DNA of 64,000 nucleotides from Nonlabens sp. (lineage in GTDB: Bacteria; Bacteroidota; Bacteroidia; Flavobacteriales; Flavobacteriaceae), in assembly GCF_018401815.1 (NCBI RefSeq), contig NZ_JAGYKG010000001.1, positions 770,388 through 834,387 on the forward strand, given 5' to 3'. The notes under the pieces were generated by a model, which saw nothing but the letters and a program-made list of their open reading frames with translations, did not search any database and was not told the origin of the DNA. The position numbers and the translations under genes were made by a program. Below are positions 1-10,616 of the stretch, piece by piece (the first letter of the stretch is position 1; each line of letters starts with the position of its first letter).

Positions 1-84
1 ATAGCCTTTATAGTAATTATCAATGCCCGGTATCCTTACATGTTATCCTTGCTAGGCTTATCTTTGTAGCAGATCAAAATAATC

Positions 85-996
85 ATGGAGAATCATCAAA
101 TTAAAATAGTTCCTACCAGTAATGAAGCGATCATTAAATTTGAAAGCAATCATTTTCTAGTAAAAAATCACAGTTACGAATTTAAAAATATAGATGAAGC
201 AAAGTCTTCGCCTCTTGCGCAGCAGTTGTTTTATCTGCCATTTGTAAAAACGGTTTATATCGCACAAAATTTTATAGCAATAGAACGATATGATATTGTT
301 TCTTGGGAAGATGTGCAGGCTGAAGTTTCAGAACAAATAGAAAACTATCTAAACAGCGGAGAGCTCCTCGTAAAAACAAACGAAGAAAAAAAGAAAGTGC
401 CCGTAACTGTTTACGCTGAAGCTACGCCCAATCCTAATGCCATGAAGTTTGTGGCTAATAAAAAACTCACTGTAAACAGTAAAGAATTTAAAAGCATCAA
501 TGATACAGAAATCGACACACTTGCTAGAAATCTCTATTCCTTTCCTTTTATTAAAGAACTTTATGTAGATGAAAATTATATCTCTATTCAAAAGCACGAC
601 GTCGTATCCTGGGATGAAGTGACTCATGAAGTGCGTTCTTTTATAAGAGAAGCGTTAGAAAGCGGCTCTTCAATAGGAGAATCAAAACACGAAAGTACCG
701 CTATAGTCAAGGAAAAAGGGGAGTCAGTCGACTTACCCAAATTTGAGAATCTAGACGATATCTCTAAAAAAATAGTTGAAATTCTTGACGAATATATCAA
801 ACCAGCCGTCGCCAGTGACGGAGGTAACATTGTTTTTGAAGGTTATGAAGAAAGTAATGGTGAAGTTCGTGTTATTCTACAAGGAGCCTGTAGCGGTTGC
901 CCTTCTTCTACCATGACCTTGCGCAATGGTATTGAAACCATGCTGAAAGAGATGATCCCAGGTAAGATAGAACGTGTAGTCGCCTTAAATGGTTAA
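85..996 (+). CDS. NifU-like Fe-S scaffold protein with two tandem Nfu N-terminal domains and a C-terminal NifU domain
   Basis: C-terminal VASDGGNIVFEGY...GACSGCPSSTMTLRNGIE is the NifU C-domain CxxC motif; the N-terminal half contains two similar Nfu_N-like repeats. Confidence 0.9.
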   Translation: MENHQIKIVPTSNEAIIKFESNHFLVKNHSYEFKNIDEAKSSPLAQQLFYLPFVKTVYIAQNFIAIERYDIVSWEDVQAEVSEQIENYLNSGELLVKTNEEKKKVPVTVYAEATPNPNAMKFVANKKLTVNSKEFKSINDTEIDTLARNLYSFPFIKELYVDENYISIQKHDVVSWDEVTHEVRSFIREALESGSSIGESKHESTAIVKEKGESVDLPKFENLDDISKKIVEILDEYIKPAVASDGGNIVFEGYEESNGEVRVILQGACSGCPSSTMTLRNGIETMLKEMIPGKIERVVALNG

Positions 997-1283
997 AATA
1001 ATTGCTCTAGTAGCCGCTATAAAAATACCATTATTGCCGTCTAAAAGACAAAAAAGTCCTAGCACCCTGCTAAAACAGATGAATAATAGAACGAAAAACC
1101 ATTAGAGCGCGCCTGTAAAAATATGGGAAACGCACAATCAGTGCACATCAATAAGTAAAAAACTCAGGTAAAAATATGCTGCCCTATCAGCATATAGTGC
1201 GAACTTCAAAATCTCTATAAAGCGAAAGTTTTTTCTTTGGCAAGATATTTGCAAATTATACAATTCATCAATAAAATAACCTT

Positions 1284-1979
1284 ATGAAAAATCACCTGTT
1301 ACTTGTTTTATTTATAGGTATGTGTTCTTCCATTTTTGCTCAAGGCAACTTTTCTATTTATCGCGATAATGGCAATAATCTAGAAACCAATTTCTACAAA
1401 AAGCTATCTACAAATTTAAAAAACAACCGAGGAGATGTTACTGGCAATCCATTTATGGAAGAAAAACTGGAACTCGGCTCCTTAATTTTAAACGGTGGTG
1501 TTGCTCAAGTCTTCTATATGAGGTATAATGTTTTAGAACAACGCATAGAATTTAGCGACACTAATAATGTAGAGACATTAAAAATGTTGCCTCGAGAGAA
1601 TAACATTCTTATTCAACTAGATGGTAAAACCTACCAATATTTAAATCTAGGGAATTTACCCGCTGGATATTATGAAATAGTAACAACCTTTGATGAAGAC
1701 ACGCTCTTACTTGTTCACCACAATAAAAATAGTTATAACATAGAACAAAAAAGCTCTTATAATTCTTCTCAAAAATCAAAACTTAAAAGCAGTCAAAAAA
1801 TTTACTTTCTCGATAATAAAAATGCCATCGAAATTGACAATCATATAAAGCGTTGTTTAAAAGCTTTTCCAAAATCTACTCAACCTGTTTTAAAAACTTA
1901 TATCAAAGAAAATAAGCTGAAATTCAATGATGATTACAAAGGACTGATTGCTCTGCTCAACAAGTACATCACTTTATAA
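1284..1979 (+). CDS. Secreted hypothetical protein
   Basis: ORF with N-terminal signal peptide (LLLVLFIGMCSSIFAQ); no family recognised. Confidence 0.65.
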   Translation: MKNHLLLVLFIGMCSSIFAQGNFSIYRDNGNNLETNFYKKLSTNLKNNRGDVTGNPFMEEKLELGSLILNGGVAQVFYMRYNVLEQRIEFSDTNNVETLKMLPRENNILIQLDGKTYQYLNLGNLPAGYYEIVTTFDEDTLLLVHHNKNSYNIEQKSSYNSSQKSKLKSSQKIYFLDNKNAIEIDNHIKRCLKAFPKSTQPVLKTYIKENKLKFNDDYKGLIALLNKYITL

Positions 1980-1987
1980 TTACTTGT

Positions 1988-2668
1988 TTATCCTGCCTTA
2001 AATTCTTTCAGATAAAAAGGTTCAAAATAAGCGACATCCACCGTGTCACTTTTTTTATACTTTTCTATAGCAAGGTCACACAACGTTATTGCGGTAGGAT
2101 TTGAGGTGATGTACCGGTGCTGTTCTTCTTGAATCAGCTCTCTAAATTTTTCGACTCCAGTACCTATAAATGTTAGATTTCCGCTTTCGCGAAAGCGAGA
2201 AAAACTTTCTTTTTCTAATACTACTGCAGACACTTCTTGAACTATTATTTGATGTTCAAAGACAGCCGCATACACTTCCATTCTTCGCGCATCTAACATG
2301 GGTATTGTCACGCCCGAAGAGGTATTTTGTTGACTCAAAGACTCTAATGTGCTTATGGCCATCATAGGAATATCTAGCGCATAACACAATCCTTTAACCG
2401 AGGCGACGCCTATACGCAATCCTGTATAAGAACCAGGGCCTTCACTTACAGCAATCGCATTAAGATCTTTAGTAGAAAAATTATTGCGAGACAAAATCTC
2501 ATCTATATATATATGCAACCGTTCTCCATGGCTATAACCGTCACTGTTATCCTCCAATACGTCCAAACAGTGAAGAATTCCGTAATCATTTGGAAATCCC
2601 CCGTTTTCGGTCGCAAGCGCTACAGAGCAGTTAGTAGAGGTTGTTTCTACACACAATATTAAAGACAT
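1988..2668 (-). CDS. tsaB: tRNA threonylcarbamoyladenosine biosynthesis protein TsaB
   Basis: MSLILCVETTSTNCSVAL...GPGSYTGLRIGVASVKGL typical TsaB/YeaZ. Confidence 0.93.
   Translation of the reverse strand: MSLILCVETTSTNCSVALATENGGFPNDYGILHCLDVLEDNSDGYSHGERLHIYIDEILSRNNFSTKDLNAIAVSEGPGSYTGLRIGVASVKGLCYALDIPMMAISTLESLSQQNTSSGVTIPMLDARRMEVYAAVFEHQIIVQEVSAVVLEKESFSRFRESGNLTFIGTGVEKFRELIQEEQHRYITSNPTAITLCDLAIEKYKKSDTVDVAYFEPFYLKEFKAG
2182..2197. repeat. Dispersed palindrome CGCTTTCGCGAAAGCG, in tsaB
   Basis: Exact 16-bp copy; read as SRFRES. Confidence 0.97.
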
Positions 2669-2670
2669 GA

Positions 2671-3957
2671 TTAAGCTTCTTTATCTTCTTCGGAAGAGTT
2701 GGTATTAGTGTCTTTATCTTTTTTTACACGTACTGCTTTTCCTGATTTTAAAGTCTTGGTGACCGTTCTATAAGGTCCAGTAATTACTTTTTCTCCTTTT
2801 TCAAGGCCCGTCAGTACCACTATGTTTTTATCGTCTTGAATACCTGTAGTGATTACTCTTAATTTGGCTTTCCCATTTTGTTCCAGATAAACACATTCAA
2901 ATTTTTTATCGCTTATAGTTAGTTCTCTAGACCTGTTATTGTCTTCTACAGTGTCATTTTTAATGACAATAGCACTTATAGGAACTGCAATGGCATCTTT
3001 CTTTTCTCTTGTAATAATATCTACCGTTGCGGTCATTCCGGGCTTAAAAGGGCTGTAGTTTTTACCTTTACCTTCTAGAAGTTCGGTATAACTCTTGGGC
3101 AAAATCCTTACCTTGACTTTAAAGTTAGTCACTTGATCTGCACTTAATGCTCCAGTAGCAGTGTTGGCAATTTCAGTTACTTCTCCTTGAAATTTTCTTT
3201 TTAAATAAGCGTCTACTTCAACAATAGCTTTATCTCCTATTGCTATTTTAACGATATCATTCTCATTTACATCTACCTCAACTTCCATTTGAGAAAGATC
3301 TGCAACACGCAGTAATTCTGTTCCTGCCATTTGTTGTGTTCCCACCACTCGCTCACCTAACTCGACGGCAAGTAAAGAAATGGTTCCCGTCATAGGGGCA
3401 AAAATACTGGTACGGCCTAAGTTGTCTGTGGACTCAATTACCGTAGCGCTTGCACTTTGCACTGAAAAATAAGCAGAACGTTCTGAAGCTTTTGCTCTTT
3501 GATAAGCTGCAGTAGAAGCATCAAATTCTGATTGCGAAATCACTCCTTTTTCAAAGAGCTGAGAAGCACGTTGGTAATTTGCTGTTGCTTCTACAAGACT
3601 TGCTTTTGCTTGTTCAAAACCTGCCCTAGCATTAGCCAGTCCAGCTTTTGATCTGCTTACGCTAGACTGTAATAAATCTGGGTTAATCTTTACGAGAAGA
3701 TCTCCCTTTTGAACTGTTTGACCTTCTCTTATTGGTAATTCGACAATCTCACCAGGCACTTCTGGAGATATGCTTACCTCTACTTCTGGTTTAATTTTTC
3801 CAGTGGCACTAACCGTTTCTGTAACATCCATGGCGGTCACTTCCATCACTTCTACTGATATGCCTTCCTCACTACTCGCAGCAAATGCTTTATATCCAAA
3901 ATAGCCCAATACAGCAACAGCTATTAGTATTACTATAATAATTATTGCTTTCTTCAT
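2671..3957 (-). CDS. Efflux periplasmic adaptor (HlyD/MacA family)
   Basis: N-terminal TM, biotinyl-lipoyl-like region, coiled-coil and GLEKGEKVITGP C-terminal motif. Confidence 0.9.
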   Translation of the reverse strand: MKKAIIIIVILIAVAVLGYFGYKAFAASSEEGISVEVMEVTAMDVTETVSATGKIKPEVEVSISPEVPGEIVELPIREGQTVQKGDLLVKINPDLLQSSVSRSKAGLANARAGFEQAKASLVEATANYQRASQLFEKGVISQSEFDASTAAYQRAKASERSAYFSVQSASATVIESTDNLGRTSIFAPMTGTISLLAVELGERVVGTQQMAGTELLRVADLSQMEVEVDVNENDIVKIAIGDKAIVEVDAYLKRKFQGEVTEIANTATGALSADQVTNFKVKVRILPKSYTELLEGKGKNYSPFKPGMTATVDIITREKKDAIAVPISAIVIKNDTVEDNNRSRELTISDKKFECVYLEQNGKAKLRVITTGIQDDKNIVVLTGLEKGEKVITGPYRTVTKTLKSGKAVRVKKDKDTNTNSSEEDKEA

Positions 3958-3968
3958 AATTGATTGAT

Positions 3969-5294
3969 TTATAATCTTAACTCGTTAACTGGTATACCAA
4001 AATACAATTCCAATACTTTTAAATTAAATATATACTGGTATTTCGACTGGATCACTTGATTTTCAGCACTTACCACTTGTTGCCTGCTCTGTTCAAAATC
4101 AAAGGCATTGAGCAGTCCTACATTATATCTTTCTTGTGAGTATTGAAAAGCAGTTCTTCTAGCTTCGAGTGTTTTTAAGGCACTGGAATAAGCCACTTTA
4201 GAACCTTCAGCATCGGTATAAGCTCTATAAACTAATGCTTCTAAATCTAATTTTGCCTGTTGTTCTGCATAATTAGCTCGCTCTAAATTAATTTTTGCTC
4301 GTTCTACTTGGTTTCTTGTAGAAAAACCATTGAAAACAGGGACATTCAGTGAGATTCCATAGGAGATTCCATCTAATAAATACAACTGATCTAAAATTTC
4401 AAGATCTGTATCTTCTTGAGCATTAGTGTTATAATTTAAAAATCCTGTTACCGTAGGAGCATATCCTGATCTAGCAATTAAAAGGTCTTGGCTAGAAAGC
4501 TTTTTATTTATTTCAGCGATCTTGATTTCGCTACGAGTATCTAGGGCATTGTTTACCACAAGATCCACTTCATTATCTAAAATACTGGTAACCGGCAACG
4601 AATAATCTACTTGAGCCACATCAAAATTTTCGTAATCTTCTACCATCAGCAGTTGAGCAAGGTTTAATTTTGAAATAGCGAGACTATTCTCTGCGGTGAT
4701 TATTTGTTGGTTTTCACTCTCATAAGTAGCTTGAATTTCTAATAAATCACCTCTAGGCAAGGACCCTGCTTCTACCAAGTTTTGAGTTTGCTTAATTTGT
4801 GAATTAGTAACTTCATGTTGTTTTAATAAGACTTGTAAGTTTTCTCTATTGAAAAGTACATTCAAAAAGGTATTGGCTACATTGAGCGCTGTATTATCAA
4901 TTAAGTTTTGCAATCTATAATCTGCTGCTTCTGCAGAAAGGTTGGCCCGTTTATACTGTCTAAAGCTTCTCAAGCCGTCGAAGATGGTTACTCCAGAGCT
5001 AGCTCCACCAGATAAGTTGGTCCTTTTGTTGTTTTGAAAACCAGAAACTGGATTAAATTGGAACCCCTGAGACACAGTTCTTCTCGCAGATAAGTTCAAT
5101 GAAGGTAGAAAATTACCTAACGCATCTCGCTTTTCTACTGCCGCAACTTCTTTGTCTAATTCTCCATTTTTTATAGAGATATTTTTGTCTATAGCTTGTT
5201 GGATGCACTCTTGTAGGGTCCATCTGTTATTTTGTTGCGCTTTCGCGAAAGCGAAACTAAAAAGAACAATGCTGCAAATTATTAACTTCTTCAT
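3969..5294 (-). CDS. TolC family outer membrane efflux protein
   Basis: TolC-like repeat architecture; start chosen at MKKLIICSIVLFSFAFAKAQ rather than the longer ORF start at 5393. Confidence 0.9.
   Translation of the reverse strand: MKKLIICSIVLFSFAFAKAQQNNRWTLQECIQQAIDKNISIKNGELDKEVAAVEKRDALGNFLPSLNLSARRTVSQGFQFNPVSGFQNNKRTNLSGGASSGVTIFDGLRSFRQYKRANLSAEAADYRLQNLIDNTALNVANTFLNVLFNRENLQVLLKQHEVTNSQIKQTQNLVEAGSLPRGDLLEIQATYESENQQIITAENSLAISKLNLAQLLMVEDYENFDVAQVDYSLPVTSILDNEVDLVVNNALDTRSEIKIAEINKKLSSQDLLIARSGYAPTVTGFLNYNTNAQEDTDLEILDQLYLLDGISYGISLNVPVFNGFSTRNQVERAKINLERANYAEQQAKLDLEALVYRAYTDAEGSKVAYSSALKTLEARRTAFQYSQERYNVGLLNAFDFEQSRQQVVSAENQVIQSKYQYIFNLKVLELYFGIPVNELRL
5238..5253. repeat. Dispersed palindrome, in TolC-family signal peptide
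   Basis: Exact copy; read as AFAKA before Q. Confidence 0.97.
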
Positions 5295-5344
5295 AATATA
5301 ACTATGTCTATATGTAGATCTCAAATGTGATTTGTTACAAAAAA

Positions 5345-6514
5345 TTAACCTCCAAATCCGTTGCGACCTGCAGGAATCTTTAAGGCGTTCCAAACTTTGA
5401 TATTATCTCCCTCGTTTACTCCAGAAAGCACTTCCACATTGATACCATTGCTCAACCCCAATTCTATATCGCGACGTTCAAACTGCTGGTCGCCTATAAG
5501 GATTTCTACAAAGGGTTTTTTGGTTTGTGGATCATACTGAACTAAAGCCTCTTTAATACTCAACACATCATCTCTTCTATCGAGAATAATACTGGCATTT
5601 GCACTTAGTCCTGCTCTTATAAAAGTGGGATCTTTTGCTGCTTTAAGAGTTCCTTTAATAGCAAATTGAATAGCTCCATTCTCTGCAATTCCTTTAGGTG
5701 CCACATAATCTAAAGTAGCATCAAACTTTTTATTATCAAAAGCTCCTACAGTAATTTCGAGGGCAAGACCTTCTTTAATCTTTCCTACTTCACTTTCATC
5801 TACCTTTCCTTCAAAGATCATTTTGTTCACGTCAGCGATCATGGCAATGGAAGTGCCTTCATTAAAGTTATTGGACTCGATAACTTGATTTCCTTCTTTA
5901 ACAGGAACGTCTAGTACCATCCCAGAAACGGTTGCACGTATAGATGTTTGTGCATAGTTCCCCAAACCAGCAGTAGTACCCGTTCTTATGATATCATAGT
6001 TTTGTTGTGTTCCTGTTAACGTTACTTGTTCTTGTTTATACCTTTGTAAGGCATTGTTATAGGAGTTTTGAGCCAAGTCAAATTCATTTGCAGAAATCAC
6101 TCCTTTATCAAAAAGGGTTTTCTGACGGTTGTAAATAATCTTCTGGTTATCTAGGGCTAGTTTTGCTGTTTCTAAAGATGTTTTAGCTGCTGCAATATTA
6201 TTTTTAGCACTGGTCAAAGAGGACACGTTAGGGACTACTTTTATATCTGCAATAAGATCTCCCGCTTTTACAAAATCACCTGCATCTACATGTATCTTAT
6301 CAATTACTCCAGAGATATTAGGCTTAATACTCACCTCTTCTTTAGGCACAATACTTCCTGTTGCAACGGTCTCTTTGATAATAGTTTCCTTAGTAGGTTG
6401 CTCTGTAGTATAGCTAATGGGATCTTCTCGATCTTTTTGCCAGATGTAATAAATTCCTGCTGACGCAAGTAGTAAAATTATAATAAGTGTAATGACAGTT
6501 CCTGTACGTTTCAT
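5345..6514 (-). CDS. Efflux periplasmic adaptor (HlyD/MacA family)
   Basis: Same family as 2671..3957; GVNEGDNIKVWNAL C-terminus. Confidence 0.9.
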   Translation of the reverse strand: MKRTGTVITLIIILLLASAGIYYIWQKDREDPISYTTEQPTKETIIKETVATGSIVPKEEVSIKPNISGVIDKIHVDAGDFVKAGDLIADIKVVPNVSSLTSAKNNIAAAKTSLETAKLALDNQKIIYNRQKTLFDKGVISANEFDLAQNSYNNALQRYKQEQVTLTGTQQNYDIIRTGTTAGLGNYAQTSIRATVSGMVLDVPVKEGNQVIESNNFNEGTSIAMIADVNKMIFEGKVDESEVGKIKEGLALEITVGAFDNKKFDATLDYVAPKGIAENGAIQFAIKGTLKAAKDPTFIRAGLSANASIILDRRDDVLSIKEALVQYDPQTKKPFVEILIGDQQFERRDIELGLSNGINVEVLSGVNEGDNIKVWNALKIPAGRNGFGG

Positions 6515-6530
6515 TATGATTGCTTAATTA

Positions 6531-7790
6531 TTATTCTGTTCTTAATGCATCTACTGGTTTCATAGTAGTTGCTCGTGATGCTGGTATAAACCCAGCGAGT
6601 AATCCTGAAATGGTTAAAATGATTAATGCGATGATAATTACAATAATATTTACGGACGGATTGGCAAAATTATCCATAGGACCACTTTGTTCCAATACAT
6701 AATTCATGATCCAAATAAATCCAGAGGCAAAAGCAATTCCTGCAAGCCCTGAAATTAAGGTTAACACTATTGATTCTTGAAGAATTTGCGATTTAATATT
6801 CCATGGTGTTGCTCCTAATGCTCGGCGCACGCCTATTTCATTAGTGCGTTCTTTAACTACAATTAGCATGATATTACTAATTCCTATTCCCCCTGACAGC
6901 AGTACTAATGCTCCCACAAAATAGCCCACAAAAGCAAGTATATTAAATAGCCCATTGAACTTTGCAAACTCCTCAGCGACATCATTATTCCCTATAGCTC
7001 TATTATCTGTAGGGTGAACACTATGCTGCTCTCTCATAACGTCAATAATTTGCTCTTTTATAGTGGTAATACTAATGCCATCATAAGCAGTTAACGTCAT
7101 CCATCTCACTTCATCTGCAGAGTTAAAGGCTTTTCCAAAAGTGGTAAAAGGAATAAAAATAGTGTTAGCTTCTTCCTCACTATCCCCATTGGTATTAGGA
7201 TTATCAAAAACGCCTACAACCTTAAAATTGACTCCTTGAAGAGTGATATAGGTCCCTATAGGTTCTTCCCCTATATCATATAATGATTTAACGACATCTA
7301 TACCTATTACGGCACTTTTCATTTCCTTCTGAATATCAGAATAGCTTAACCACCTGCCTTTCAAAATATCCATATATTGTTGGTTAATGAATTCTGGGTA
7401 ATCCCCATTTACCTGAAAAGCACCCGTTTTTTCATTACGAGTAACGTTGTTAGCGCCTCGGTAACCGCCTAACTGTTGTCTAGGAGATACGTACTTTAAA
7501 GCAGGCAATTGTTGCTTAAGAGCCTCTACGTCGGCTAGTTTAAATTGTATTCTACGTCCTTTATTCATCCCCTTGTAAGGAATGGAAGTGCTCTGTCCCC
7601 AAATGTACATGGTGTTAGTTGCTCTATTAGCAAATTGAACACTGACCCCTGTTCTCAATCCATTAGTAAGAGCTAGTAATGCAACTAGTATAAAAATCCC
7701 CCAAAAAACTCCAAATGCCGTTAATAAGGTTCTCACCTTATTGGCATTGAGCGCCTCTAATATTTCATTCCACCTATCTCTGTTAAACAT
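6531..7790 (-). CDS. ABC transporter permease, MacB/FtsX type
   Basis: MacB_PCD periplasmic domain plus GIGISNIMLIVVKERTNEIGVRRALGA motif. Confidence 0.92.
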   Translation of the reverse strand: MFNRDRWNEILEALNANKVRTLLTAFGVFWGIFILVALLALTNGLRTGVSVQFANRATNTMYIWGQSTSIPYKGMNKGRRIQFKLADVEALKQQLPALKYVSPRQQLGGYRGANNVTRNEKTGAFQVNGDYPEFINQQYMDILKGRWLSYSDIQKEMKSAVIGIDVVKSLYDIGEEPIGTYITLQGVNFKVVGVFDNPNTNGDSEEEANTIFIPFTTFGKAFNSADEVRWMTLTAYDGISITTIKEQIIDVMREQHSVHPTDNRAIGNNDVAEEFAKFNGLFNILAFVGYFVGALVLLSGGIGISNIMLIVVKERTNEIGVRRALGATPWNIKSQILQESIVLTLISGLAGIAFASGFIWIMNYVLEQSGPMDNFANPSVNIIVIIIALIILTISGLLAGFIPASRATTMKPVDALRTE

Positions 7791-7791
7791 A

Positions 7792-9039
7792 TTACTCGTC
7801 TCTTAATGCTTCAATCGGTTTGATATTTGCTGCTCGTCTTGCAGGTATAAATCCCGCTATAGCACCAGATACTACAAGAATTATCACTGTAGTAATCGCA
7901 GTAGTAAAGTCAACTGTAGGATTATCAATAAAATCATTTTGAATATAAGGAGCTGCTATTTCCAGCAGTCCTACTCCCAAAAACAACCCAACCAATCCAG
8001 CAAGACTGGTAATAAATATGGATTCTTGTAAAATCATCATAATAATCTCACTAGGTAAAGCCCCTAATGCTTTTCTAATCCCAATTTCTTTAGTTCGTTC
8101 TTTGACAACAATAAGCATGATGTTCCCTACTCCTACTACTCCAGCAATAATAGTTCCTAAACCTATAAACCAAAACACTGCTTTGATGACATCAATTAAA
8201 TCAAAAAATGGCTTTGCTTGTTCTAAAGTATCTTCAACCCTTATAGCAACTCTATCATCTGGAGCTACAATAAATTTTTCTCTCAGATCTTGTTCAATAG
8301 ATGCTGTCATTTGAGCACTTAACTTTGCGGTCTCATCAAAGTTTTTACCCATGTTCACCGTATATGCAATACGGTTGATGTTTTCCCCTTGATTAAAAAC
8401 TCGTTGCGCCGTTGTAATTGGAATAAATAGCCTGGACTCTTCTCTAGTTCCTCCAGGATCTGTATAGACGCCTACTATAGTAAAGTTAATATTGTTATTT
8501 ACTAGTATGGTCTTTCCTACAGGATCACTAAAAGGAAATAAATCCTCTTTCATTTGATAGCCTATTAAAGCCACTTTACGAGATTCTGCTATATCAGATT
8601 GGCTAATAAAACGACCATGTGACAGCGTGGCATTTTCAATAAACTGTTGATCTGGAAAAACACCTTCTATACGGTAACTCCCTTGTTTGTCTTTATAATT
8701 AATCTGCCCCCCCCAAGTCCTATAAAGACTAGTTTTATATTCTATTTGATCTTCATATTTGTAATTGAGACTTTCAAAATCAGCATTAGTCATTTGAAGT
8801 CTGCGACCAGGATTAAGACCTTTAAACTCTTTAGTGGTAGTTCTGGTGCTTATTTGAATTCGGTTGGTAGCATCACTGGAGAATTGTTCTTTTACACCAT
8901 TGGCTATTCCTGAGGAAACTCCTAAAAGGATCACTAGAATAAAAATTCCAGAAGCCACCGATAAGCTCGTTAAAAAGGTACGAAGTTTATTCTTGCTTAT
9001 GGTATCAAAGATCTCCTGCCAATGTTCTATGTTAAACAT
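7792..9039 (-). CDS. ABC transporter permease, MacB/FtsX type
   Basis: GVGNIMLIVVKERTKEIGIRKALGA motif; tandem paralogue of the previous gene. Confidence 0.92.
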   Translation of the reverse strand: MFNIEHWQEIFDTISKNKLRTFLTSLSVASGIFILVILLGVSSGIANGVKEQFSSDATNRIQISTRTTTKEFKGLNPGRRLQMTNADFESLNYKYEDQIEYKTSLYRTWGGQINYKDKQGSYRIEGVFPDQQFIENATLSHGRFISQSDIAESRKVALIGYQMKEDLFPFSDPVGKTILVNNNINFTIVGVYTDPGGTREESRLFIPITTAQRVFNQGENINRIAYTVNMGKNFDETAKLSAQMTASIEQDLREKFIVAPDDRVAIRVEDTLEQAKPFFDLIDVIKAVFWFIGLGTIIAGVVGVGNIMLIVVKERTKEIGIRKALGALPSEIIMMILQESIFITSLAGLVGLFLGVGLLEIAAPYIQNDFIDNPTVDFTTAITTVIILVVSGAIAGFIPARRAANIKPIEALRDE

Positions 9040-9733
9040 ATGCTGAAGCTTTTATTTGGTTTACCAAGGTATCATCTATAATCCTGCCATCTTTAAGGTT
9101 CACAATACGTTTAGTCATTTGCGCAATATCAGGCTCGTGAGTTACGACTAGTATGGTCCTTCCTTCTTCGTTAATCCCTTGAATAAGCTCCATCACTTCA
9201 TAAGAAGTTTTAGTGTCTAGTGCTCCAGTAGGTTCATCGGCAAGAAGTACTTTTGGATCGCTTGCTAGTGCTCTAGCGATAGCAACACGTTGTTTCTGAC
9301 CGCCAGATAGTTGATTGGGTAAATGAGCCGCCCAATCTGCAAGACCTACTTTTTCCAGATAATGCATCGCTTTTTCATCGCGTTCTTTGCGGGCTACCTT
9401 TTGGTAATAAAGAGGTAGTGCTACGTTATCTTTAGCAGATTTATAATTAATCAAGTTAAACGATTGAAAAATAAAGCCTAAAAACTTATTGCGGTATTGA
9501 GCTGCAATGGTTTCATTCAAGTTTTTTATTGGGGTACTATCTAAGGTGTAAGAGCCACTATCTGCTTCGTCAAGCATTCCTAAAATATTAAGAAAAGTAG
9601 ATTTTCCAGAACCGGAAGAACCCATAATAGAAACCAGCTCTCCTTCTTTTACAGAAAAATTAATACCCTTTAAAACATGTAGCGATGAATTTCCTGTCTT
9701 GTAGGATTTATGTAAATCGGTTATTTCAATCAT
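9032..9733 (-). CDS. ABC transporter ATP-binding protein (MacB/LolD type)
   Basis: Walker A GSSGSGKST, signature LSGGQKQRVAIARAL, Walker B VLLADEPTGALD; start chosen at MIEITDLHKSY. Confidence 0.95.
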   Translation of the reverse strand: MIEITDLHKSYKTGNSSLHVLKGINFSVKEGELVSIMGSSGSGKSTFLNILGMLDEADSGSYTLDSTPIKNLNETIAAQYRNKFLGFIFQSFNLINYKSAKDNVALPLYYQKVARKERDEKAMHYLEKVGLADWAAHLPNQLSGGQKQRVAIARALASDPKVLLADEPTGALDTKTSYEVMELIQGINEEGRTILVVTHEPDIAQMTKRIVNLKDGRIIDDTLVNQIKASAYV

Positions 9734-9854
9734 GGTTTGTATTTGTTGACCTGATTGCGCAGGACCATATGACAAGACTGCAAATCTCCATACTTGTTAC
9801 ATTAATTCTTACAAATAAATGTTAATTCATCCCCAGCGGTATCCTTAAAATAAG

Positions 9855-10082
9855 TTAAGTTTTTTTGACGGAATTACTTTTTTGGGTACTCCTATAGATC
9901 ATGTAGATGATCGCCCCTACTAAAATATATGGAAAAGCCATCAAATAGGTGATTCCATTGTTCAGCCCCTCGGCTGCTGCTGTATCTCCAGAGCTTTCTA
10001 TAACAGCGCGGCACATGGCACATTGCGCTTTCGCGAAAGCGGGAACACTAAAAACAATGAATACTACAAGAGTCTTTTTCAT
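9855..10082 (-). CDS. Small exported membrane protein next to cytochrome oxidase assembly genes
   Basis: Signal peptide ...PAFAKAQ, CAMCRAVIESS motif and one TM helix. Confidence 0.75.
   Translation of the reverse strand: MKKTLVVFIVFSVPAFAKAQCAMCRAVIESSGDTAAAEGLNNGITYLMAFPYILVGAIIYMIYRSTQKSNSVKKT
10026..10041. repeat. Dispersed palindrome, in signal peptide of 9855..10082
   Basis: Exact copy; read as AFAKA before Q. Confidence 0.97.
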
Positions 10083-10091
10083 GATGGTATA

Positions 10092-10613
10092 TTAGTAGTA
10101 AGGCTGCATAAAAACATACACTAAAACACCAGTAATTGCTACATATAACCAGATAGGAAAGGTCCACTTTACAATTTTCTTATGCTTTTCAAATTTTTTA
10201 TTCCAAGCAAAATACATGGTGTACAGCACCAAAGGCAAAATAATTCCAGAAAGAACAATATGTGTGAGTAAAATAAAAAGATATACTGTTTTTAAGGGAG
10301 CGTCATCAGGATAAGAAACTGGGTCATTACTGATCTTAGAAATCACATAACTCACTAGAAATATCGCACTGAGGACAAAAGCTGTAGTCATCACCCATCT
10401 GTGCGCTACACGATTGTGCTGCTTAATAAGAATAAAACCGCTCACTAATAAAACTGCTGTCATCCCGTTAATAACGGCATGAAATAAAGGCAACTGGCCA
10501 GATTCAATACCTAAAAAGTTATACCGCTCTGGCATGAGCATCAATACTACTACAACTAAAGGTACTATAATCGAAATGGCTATAATAATTGCCGGTCCTC
10601 TTTTCTCTAACAT
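10092..10613 (-). CDS. DUF420 family membrane protein
   Basis: Multi-TM protein with DUF420-like pattern (HRVAHRWVMTTAFVLSAIFLVSYV) beside SCO1 and cox genes. Confidence 0.85.
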   Translation of the reverse strand: MLEKRGPAIIIAISIIVPLVVVVLMLMPERYNFLGIESGQLPLFHAVINGMTAVLLVSGFILIKQHNRVAHRWVMTTAFVLSAIFLVSYVISKISNDPVSYPDDAPLKTVYLFILLTHIVLSGIILPLVLYTMYFAWNKKFEKHKKIVKWTFPIWLYVAITGVLVYVFMQPYY

Positions 10614-10616
10614 ATC

